Assembly: GCA_036654455.1 (NCBI GenBank)
Contig: JAVVRZ010000008.1
Coordinates: 1-37,876 of the forward strand
DNA from: Clostridia bacterium
GTDB taxonomy: Bacteria > Bacillota > Clostridia > Christensenellales > CAG-314
Direction of reading: 5' to 3'
DNA length: 37,876 bases
The notes below the pieces were generated by a model that was given only the letters and a program-made list of their open reading frames with translations, had not been told where the DNA came from and did not search any database. The stretch's first letter is position 1. The number at the start of each line of letters is the position of its first letter. Below, one piece after another: positions 32,551-37,876 of the stretch. A program made the translations under genes and the position numbers.

Positions 32551-33129
32551 TTAAACCTCAACTTGTATTAATATGTAGTTTAAGTCGGTTTTAAGTTTAA
32601 CTATTTCATTTGAATTTAAGGTTATGTTCAAAGTTTGTCCGCTAAGTAAGTCGAACTGTTTGACAATTTTACAATTTGTAATTTCAACTTTTATGTCGGT
32701 TACGGCATAGATAAAGCACCACTTTGCTTGATTAGATTGTAAATAGATATCTTCTAAGCCCTTACAAAGCCTCATAGAGCCACAAACTCCGCTTGTCGTA
32801 AAAAGGTTAAGGTCTTGTCCTTTGCCGTAGCAAGTTATGGGACAAGAGCCGTTAAACTCATATATTTGACAATTATTAAGGCGAATATTTTGTTTGGTGT
32901 GTTGGTCTTGCAAAGTAAAAGAACAACCGATAGGGGCGATAAATCTATTTATATTAGGTAAAATTGTAAAGTTGCTTTGCTCAATTTCAATAGTAGCAGA
33001 ACTAACTCTAAACAAAAAATCTCGCTTAGCGTAATCTGCGCAAGTTGGATAAATAAATATTTGTCTAGTTTTTCCGCCCGACCAGACAGTTGTTAAATAG
33101 TCTGCTTGTGTTATTATTTTTGTTTGCAT
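32551..33129 (-). CDS. HutD/Ves family protein
   Basis: The 192-residue protein matches the HutD/Ves bicupin family in its main motifs: WSGGKTRQIFIYP (16-28), FLFRVSSATIEI (about 39-50), a NFTILPNINRFI segment (about 53-64), and GKGQDLNLFT (about 102-111). Family length is about 180-200, so it is complete. The molecular function of the family is poorly defined; it is often found beside histidine degradation genes, but none is present here. No signal peptide or membrane helix is seen. It is divergent from the acetoacetate-CoA ligase gene, with which it may share a control region. Confidence 0.8.
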   Translation of the reverse strand: MQTKIITQADYLTTVWSGGKTRQIFIYPTCADYAKRDFLFRVSSATIEIEQSNFTILPNINRFIAPIGCSFTLQDQHTKQNIRLNNCQIYEFNGSCPITCYGKGQDLNLFTTSGVCGSMRLCKGLEDIYLQSNQAKWCFIYAVTDIKVEITNCKIVKQFDLLSGQTLNITLNSNEIVKLKTDLNYILIQVEV

Positions 33130-33254
33130 AGTCGTCCTCGCCGTTAATTTTATTAGAAATTATTTTAATAACGCATAAGAAAATTTTACCATAGTAACAA
33201 TTTTAATGCAATATATATTAACTTTACTTTTTGTTTTTTTAAGGAAATTTAGGG

Positions 33255-33283
33255 TTGACAAAAGTTGTGAAAAGTATTATCTT
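33255..33283 (+). promoter_or_regulatory. Probable promoter of acetoacetate-CoA ligase
   Basis: TTGACA (33255-33260), a 17-base spacer and TATCTT (33278-33283) are present about 70 bases before the ligase ATG. The -10 is weak. Confidence 0.45.
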
Positions 33284-33352
33284 ATTAGTAGTTGTGGCAG
33301 TATTTGTTTTTAGCTCAGCCACCTTATTATTTATTTTTTACAAGGAGAAACT

Positions 33353-35338
33353 ATGCAAACTTTGCTTTATACCCCTAGCGAAAAGGTCATTAAATCTACA
33401 AAAATGTATGATTTTATGCGCTATGTCAATCAAAAATTATCTCTGCCTGCAACCATAAACGGCGTAGCTATGGTAGAGCTTACCGATTACAAAACTCTTT
33501 ACAAGTGGTCGGTTGAAAATATCGAACAATTTTGGGATATGCTTTGGAAATATCTTGACATAATCTCTACGCCTTATTCTAAGGTAGTAGACGACCTACA
33601 TAAGTTTCCCGGAGCGAATTGGTTTATAGGCGCTAAGCTCAACTATGCTGAGAATATTTTGCGTTTCAGCCATTCTTCTTCTCCCGCCATTATATTTAGA
33701 GGCGAGAACAAAATTAGAAGTGAAATGTCGCACAAGCAACTTCACGAAGAAGTTATTCGCTTAGCTATGTCGCTTAAAGAGCTTGGCGTAGGCAAGGGCG
33801 ATACCGTAAGCGCATATATGCCTAACATTCCTCAAACCATAATCGCTATGCTTGCGACGACTTCTTTGGGCGCAATTTGGTGTTCGTGCGCAACTGATAT
33901 AGGTACGCTTGCCGCTATTGATAGGCTTGGTCAAGTCAACCCTAAGGTCTTATTTACAGCTGACGGATATTATTATAAGGGCGTAAGTTTTGATTGTTTA
34001 AGCAAAGCTAACATTATAGCGCAAGGTATTCCTACCCTTAAAAAGGTTATTGTAGCTCACTATGCCGGCGACAACGATATTTCTAAGGTTGCAAACGCCA
34101 TTTCTTATCAAGATTTTTTATCAAACGGCGATATTTCCACCTTTAAATATGAGCAAGTCGAGGCTAATACTCCTATGGTTACTATGTTTAGTTCTGGCAC
34201 AACTGGCAAACCTAAGTGTATGGTTCAATCGGTAGCCGGTCTACTGATAAATCAACTTAAAGAACTTGTCTTGCATCACGACGTAAAACCAACGGATAGA
34301 ATGCTCTACATAACTACGTGCAGTTGGATGATGTGGAATTGGCAAGCCGCAGCCTTAGGCGCAGGTTCGAGCATAGTTCTTTACGACGGCAACCCTAGTT
34401 ACCCCGACACTAGCGCAATTTGGAAAATTCTTGAAGAAGAACAAGTAAGCATATTTGGTCTTTCGGCAAGCTATATCCATTCTTTACTCGCCGAAGGTTT
34501 TGTTCCTAAGGACGTTTGTGACTTATCGCATTTGCGTTGCATTTCTCAAACTGGTTCGGCGCTTTCGGACGAAGGTTTTAAATATGTTTATAGGGCTATT
34601 AAGAGCGACCTACACTTCAATTCTATTGCGGGTGGCACTGACATTAACGGTTGTTTTGCGTCGGGCAACCCTATTAGCCCGGTTTATTCTAACGAATTGC
34701 AAGCTCCCGGCTTAGGTATGAAGATTGAGTGTTTTGACGAACAAGGCAAACCTATACGTGACACGCAGGGCGAACTAGTTTGTCTTGCTCCAACGCCGTC
34801 TATGCCCATTTATTTTTATAACGACACTAATAATGAACGTTATCTTACTGCGTATTTTAAAGTTTACCCAAACATTTGGTATCACGGCGACTATGTAACT
34901 TTTAATTCGCAAACAGGTGGTATTACTTTTTATGGTAGAAGCGACAGCGTTCTTAAACCTTCGGGCGTTCGCATTGGCACGGCTGAAATATATAATCAAG
35001 TCGAAAAAATTACCTCAGTTAAAGACAGCCTTGCAATAGGGCAAAACTATCACGACGACCAAAGGGTGCTATTATTTGTTCAACTCAAAGAAGGTTACGT
35101 TTTAGACGATGCGTTAATCAAAGAAATAAAAACTACATTACGCAAAAATGCTTCGCCTAGACACGTTCCCGCTTTAATCATTGCAGTTCCCGACATTCCA
35201 AAGACGCTTAACGGCAAAAAAGTTGAAAGCGCAGTTACAAATATTGTAAATTGTAGAAAAGTAACTAATAGAGATGCGTTGGCAAATCCCGAGTCGCTGG
35301 ATTTCTTTACGCAAATTCTGCCGGAATTGCAAAAATAA
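33353..35338 (+). CDS. Acetoacetate-CoA ligase (acetoacetyl-CoA synthetase)
   Basis: The 661-residue protein belongs to the ANL adenylating superfamily, and its length and N-terminus (WSVENIEQFWDMLWKYLDI, PGANWFIGAKLNYAENIL) match acetoacetyl-CoA synthetases rather than acetyl-CoA synthetase. Core motifs are MFSSGTTGKPK (about 278-288), GGTDINGCF in the substrate region, YGRSDSVLKPSGVRIG at the C-domain hinge, and PKTLNGKKVE with the catalytic lysine near the end. It activates acetoacetate with ATP and CoA. The start has AAGGAG at 33342-33347. No other ketone-body genes are nearby. The protein is cytoplasmic. Confidence 0.92.
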   Translation: MQTLLYTPSEKVIKSTKMYDFMRYVNQKLSLPATINGVAMVELTDYKTLYKWSVENIEQFWDMLWKYLDIISTPYSKVVDDLHKFPGANWFIGAKLNYAENILRFSHSSSPAIIFRGENKIRSEMSHKQLHEEVIRLAMSLKELGVGKGDTVSAYMPNIPQTIIAMLATTSLGAIWCSCATDIGTLAAIDRLGQVNPKVLFTADGYYYKGVSFDCLSKANIIAQGIPTLKKVIVAHYAGDNDISKVANAISYQDFLSNGDISTFKYEQVEANTPMVTMFSSGTTGKPKCMVQSVAGLLINQLKELVLHHDVKPTDRMLYITTCSWMMWNWQAAALGAGSSIVLYDGNPSYPDTSAIWKILEEEQVSIFGLSASYIHSLLAEGFVPKDVCDLSHLRCISQTGSALSDEGFKYVYRAIKSDLHFNSIAGGTDINGCFASGNPISPVYSNELQAPGLGMKIECFDEQGKPIRDTQGELVCLAPTPSMPIYFYNDTNNERYLTAYFKVYPNIWYHGDYVTFNSQTGGITFYGRSDSVLKPSGVRIGTAEIYNQVEKITSVKDSLAIGQNYHDDQRVLLFVQLKEGYVLDDALIKEIKTTLRKNASPRHVPALIIAVPDIPKTLNGKKVESAVTNIVNCRKVTNRDALANPESLDFFTQILPELQK

Positions 35339-35391
35339 TTAAAAATATATAAGTGAAGTACATTTTAATACTACATTATGTCTAATCTTTG

Positions 35392-35420
35392 TTGACATAA
35401 TTGAAAAAATACTGTAATAT
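35392..35420 (+). promoter_or_regulatory. Promoter of the DegV gene
   Basis: TTGACA (35392-35397), a 17-base spacer and TAATAT (35415-35420) show that the DegV gene has its own promoter, distinct from the ligase gene upstream. Confidence 0.75.
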
Positions 35421-35446
35421 TTCACTATAACACTGGGAGATAAAAT

Positions 35447-36304
35447 ATGAACATTAAAATTACTTCTGACAGTACCTCCGACTTAAATGTAGATTACTTA
35501 ACTAAACAAGAAATAGACATTTTTCCGCTGTATATCCATTTAGGCGAAATAGAGTATTTAGACGGTATTACCATTAATCCATCTAAAATAATTAGCTATG
35601 TCAACACAACTAAAAAATTGCCAAGCACTTCGGCTGTGACTATTGAGGACTATAAAACAAAATTTACTCAATATGTTAAGCAAGGTTTAGCTGTAATTCA
35701 CTTTACAATTTCGGACTCTATGTCTTCTTCCTATAACAATGCGCTTGTCGCTTCTAAGGGGCTACCCAACGTTTATGTTGTAAATAGTCAAAACTTATCT
35801 ACCGGCATAGGTTTGTTGATAATGTACGCTTGCGATTTAAGAGCAAAGGGCTTAGGCGTAGAAGAAATTTTTAAAAAAGTAACAAGTCGAGTACCTTATG
35901 TGCAAGCCTCTTTTGTACTGGATAGGCTAGATTATTTATATAAAGGCGGTAGATGCTCGGCGCTTGCGTTACTTGGCGCAAATGTGCTTATGATTCGTCC
36001 GTCAATCGAAGTCAAAGAAGGTAAAATGGTAGTGGGCAAAAAGCAATTTGGCACGCTTAAACACTGTATCGGCAAATATATCGAAGACATTTTAGCTCAT
36101 TATAACAACCCCGACACCACACGTATTTTCTTTACAACCACAACTATTCTAGAAGAAAATAGGCAACTTGTATTAGATATTCTTAAAGAAAAGACTAATT
36201 TTAAAGAAATTATCGAAACAAAAGCCGGTTGCACCATAACAAGCCATTGCGGACCTAACTGTTTAGGTATTTTATTTATCAACGATGGCGGAGTAAAAGA
36301 TTAG
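35447..36304 (+). CDS. DegV family fatty-acid-binding protein
   Basis: This 285-residue protein has the DegV fold signatures: TSDSTSDLN near the start, the STSAVTIEDY segment, FTISDSMSSSYNNA, VVNSQNLSTGIG, LDRLDYLYKGGRCS and RPSIEVKEGKMVVGKK. DegV proteins bind a fatty acid in a buried pocket; homologues called FakB present it to the kinase FakA for phosphorylation. No FakA is in the window. Length is typical. The start has GGGAGA about 9 bases upstream. Confidence 0.92.
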   Translation: MNIKITSDSTSDLNVDYLTKQEIDIFPLYIHLGEIEYLDGITINPSKIISYVNTTKKLPSTSAVTIEDYKTKFTQYVKQGLAVIHFTISDSMSSSYNNALVASKGLPNVYVVNSQNLSTGIGLLIMYACDLRAKGLGVEEIFKKVTSRVPYVQASFVLDRLDYLYKGGRCSALALLGANVLMIRPSIEVKEGKMVVGKKQFGTLKHCIGKYIEDILAHYNNPDTTRIFFTTTTILEENRQLVLDILKEKTNFKEIIETKAGCTITSHCGPNCLGILFINDGGVKD

Positions 36305-36337
36305 TCTTATCACTCACTATAATTTTTAGCAAAGTTT

Positions 36338-36368
36338 AAGCCTTACAAATATATTGTAAGGCTTTTTT
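36338..36368 (+). terminator. Intrinsic terminator after the DegV gene
   Basis: AAGCCTTACAA (36338-36348) pairs with TTGTAAGGCTT (36354-36364), and T continues to 36368. It lies between convergent genes; on the minus strand the T-run is poor, so it mainly serves the DegV gene. Confidence 0.88.
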
Positions 36369-36404
36369 GTGGTTAAAATTTTTAAAAAATATTTAGTTAT
36401 TAAA

Positions 36405-37409
36405 TTAATCTTTGCTAGCGCTAGCTAAAAAGTCAAATAGTTTGTCAAGTCCTTCGTAGCACTCTTTAAGGTCAAAATTCGATTGAAATTCGTGTTGCAA
36501 CTTATCGCTTGTGGTTGTTGGCAAATAGTCTACTACGTTTACGCCCAAACTTTTAAGTTTTGCCGACATTTCTTGATTTTGTTTATAGAATGGGTCGTAG
36601 TCACCGCAAATAATATAGGTATCTGGGTAGTCTGCGTTAACGTTGCTAATTGTGTCGATAAGACCTGCGTAAGGCGAATTCTCATATTCTTTTACGCCTG
36701 TAAACATCCACATAGCTTGGTTAAGCAAAGGAAAATTGGTATCTCTAACGGTGTAGAAGTTAAAAAAACCGCAAAGTAGCAACACACCTTTAAGTTGGTC
36801 GGGCTTAATTACAGGCGTAAGCGATAATTTATTTGCAAATGCCTCGTTAGTGTACAAGCAACCTAATTGTCCGCTTAGGTGACCTCCGGCAGAATCTCCG
36901 CCGATAAATATTTTGTCGCTATCTATATTATACTTAGTTGCATTATCAAGTAAAAACTTAATAGCGTCATTAACTTGAATTAGTTGAGTAGGGTAGACCG
37001 CTTCGGGCGAAAGCAAGTAATTTATGTTAGCTACGACATAACCTTTTTGGGCGATAACTCGGCAATAAGCCTCTTTGGTAAGTTTATCTCCGCTAGTGTA
37101 GTAACCGCCGTGAATATATACAATTAAAGGCAATTTTTGCGAGTTGTTCTTCGGCGAGATAATATCAAGTATATTTTCGCCAAATTTAGAAGAATATTCT
37201 ACGTTTGCTATTTTATCGGTTAAAAGTAGTATCTCGCTGTAATTTTCAGGGGTAGAAGGGTTCTTGTCGTTACAAACAATATCCATAACTATTTCAGCAA
37301 TAGCGTATGAAGTAGATAGAACTATGCCGAAAATTATAACAAATAGCAGTAATATGGCTACTACATAAAACCAAACTTTTTTGTATATTGGTTTCTTAAT
37401 TTTATCCAT
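36405..37409 (-). CDS. Membrane-anchored alpha/beta-hydrolase (esterase, HSL/BD-FAE type)
   Basis: The 334-residue protein has an N-terminal membrane helix (about 12-40) without a clear cleavage site, so the catalytic domain probably sits outside the cell on a membrane anchor. The oxyanion-hole motif HGG is at 100-102. The nucleophile motif is GDSAGG (171-176; S173). The acid is probably D270 or D272 (ICGDYDP) and the histidine H306 (LQHEF). The spacing fits a carboxylesterase of the hormone-sensitive-lipase/BD-FAE group, which often removes acyl groups from plant polysaccharides or lipids; the substrate is not shown. The start has AAGGAG just upstream. Confidence 0.88.
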   Translation of the reverse strand: MDKIKKPIYKKVWFYVVAILLLFVIIFGIVLSTSYAIAEIVMDIVCNDKNPSTPENYSEILLLTDKIANVEYSSKFGENILDIISPKNNSQKLPLIVYIHGGYYTSGDKLTKEAYCRVIAQKGYVVANINYLLSPEAVYPTQLIQVNDAIKFLLDNATKYNIDSDKIFIGGDSAGGHLSGQLGCLYTNEAFANKLSLTPVIKPDQLKGVLLLCGFFNFYTVRDTNFPLLNQAMWMFTGVKEYENSPYAGLIDTISNVNADYPDTYIICGDYDPFYKQNQEMSAKLKSLGVNVVDYLPTTTSDKLQHEFQSNFDLKECYEGLDKLFDFLASASKD

Positions 37410-37610
37410 CGTTTCTCCTTAATGTCCAGATATTTAGTATTAGATATTGTTTTAATTGTAGCTTGTAAATAAATATCTGTCAAGATGTATTGTTTAGGTC
37501 AAAATATTTGTAAATTTAGAAAGTTTTTTAAAAAAAACTATTGCTATTTTATGTAATATATTGTAACATTATAATACAAAGTATTTTTAAATCATTAAAT
37601 GGGGTAGTAT

Positions 37611-37876
37611 TTGTTTAAGTTAGTAATTACATTTATAATAATGTTGCTAATTGCTGTTGTAGCAGATATTGTGTTGTGGTTTTTTAAATATTCTTCATTT
37701 TGTAATGACAATGCCTCATTTTTAAATTTTTACGACAACAAAATTTTTAAGGTAAATAGAATACCCCCCCCACAGGTAAATAACCATTCCTTTAACACCT
37801 TTTTAGTACTTTCCATAGTAGGTTTAGTATCTATATTTGTTTCGGTAAACTATGTAGAAGTTTCTAGTTTTATTAA
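37611..37876 (+). CDS. Start of an uncharacterised membrane protein (runs off the window)
   Basis: An ORF opens at TTG 37611 (GGGG at 37601-37604 as a weak ribosome-binding site; ATG at 37641 is an alternative start) and stays open for 88 codons to the window end. It has two hydrophobic segments, VITFIIMLLIAVVADIVLWFF (about 4-24, one residue longer than this motif label implies is not needed) and TFLVLSIVGLVSIFVSV (about 63-79). They flank an aromatic- and Asn-rich loop in which RIPPPQ is encoded by a run of eight C (37764-37771). I do not recognise the family, and the C-terminus is missing. Confidence 0.6.
   Translation, partial: MFKLVITFIIMLLIAVVADIVLWFFKYSSFCNDNASFLNFYDNKIFKVNRIPPPQVNNHSFNTFLVLSIVGLVSIFVSVNYVEVSSFI
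37764..37771 (+). repeat. Eight-C homopolymer tract inside a coding region
   Basis: Eight consecutive C encode Pro-Pro-Pro in the partial membrane-protein gene. A one-base change would shift the frame, so it is a second possible slippage site in the window. Confidence 0.9.

Noticed and set aside
33255..33458. 67-codon ORF (TTG start) with a hydrophobic N-terminus overlapping the start of acetoacetate-CoA ligase
   Set aside because: Its TTG start is the TTGACA -35 box of the likely ligase promoter, and it overlaps the well-supported ligase gene by 106 bases with a nonsense tail. I think it is spurious, though the hydrophobic segment is striking.

Overview
The window is AT-rich, densely coded DNA with strong AGGAGG-type ribosome-binding sites, GTG/TTG starts, sigma-A type promoters and many intrinsic terminators. 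It encodes lipoproteins and surface proteins ending in a membrane helix plus lysines, a two-iron superoxide reductase, a PerR-type regulator and DegV. Together these point to an anaerobic, Gram-positive-type bacterium of the Clostridia; I cannot place it further. No phage, IS element or CRISPR array is visible.

Layout. (1) 0.3-6 kb: a BMP-family nucleoside ABC importer (lipoprotein, double ATPase, two permeases). The first permease carries a seven-copy 11-residue tandem repeat at its N-terminus. (2) 6-13.2 kb: two large surface proteins, a membrane-anchored PHP-domain metallohydrolase with an OB-fold-like region, and an InlB-type repeat lipoprotein. (3) 13.4-16.2 kb, minus strand: a CshA/DUF11 repeat protein and an 89-residue protein that share a C-terminal helical module; neither has a signal peptide. 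(4) 16.3-26.5 kb: a signalling cluster of one REC-GGDEF-EAL-PAS-REC-GGDEF-PAS protein, two hybrid histidine kinases and an HPt protein. A ten-G tract lies between a good upstream start site and the start of the first protein, making it a candidate phase-variable locus. (5) 26.5-27.4 kb: a PerR-like regulator with a perfect Fur-type box at its promoter, plus superoxide reductase. (6) 27.7-29.2 kb: a tandem-XRE regulator, a divergent 51-residue ORF and a small membrane protein. (7) 29.3-30.1 kb: tRNA-Val(CAC), tRNA-Leu(AAG) and tRNA-Leu(CAG), followed by a dense block of RNA hairpins. (8) 30.3-37.4 kb: a surface 5'-nucleotidase on a collagen-like stalk, a HutD/Ves protein, acetoacetate-CoA ligase, DegV and a membrane-anchored esterase. 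(9) The window ends inside an uncharacterised membrane-protein gene whose coding region contains a run of eight C.

How it may work together (inference): the surface nucleotidase, and perhaps the PHP protein, would release nucleosides outside the cell for the BMP importer to take up. The signalling cluster looks like a self-contained phosphorelay feeding c-di-GMP synthesis and breakdown. The strongest points for follow-up are the G-tract, the permease repeat, the shared module of the DUF11 and 89-residue proteins, and the attenuator-like hairpin touching a ribosome-binding site.
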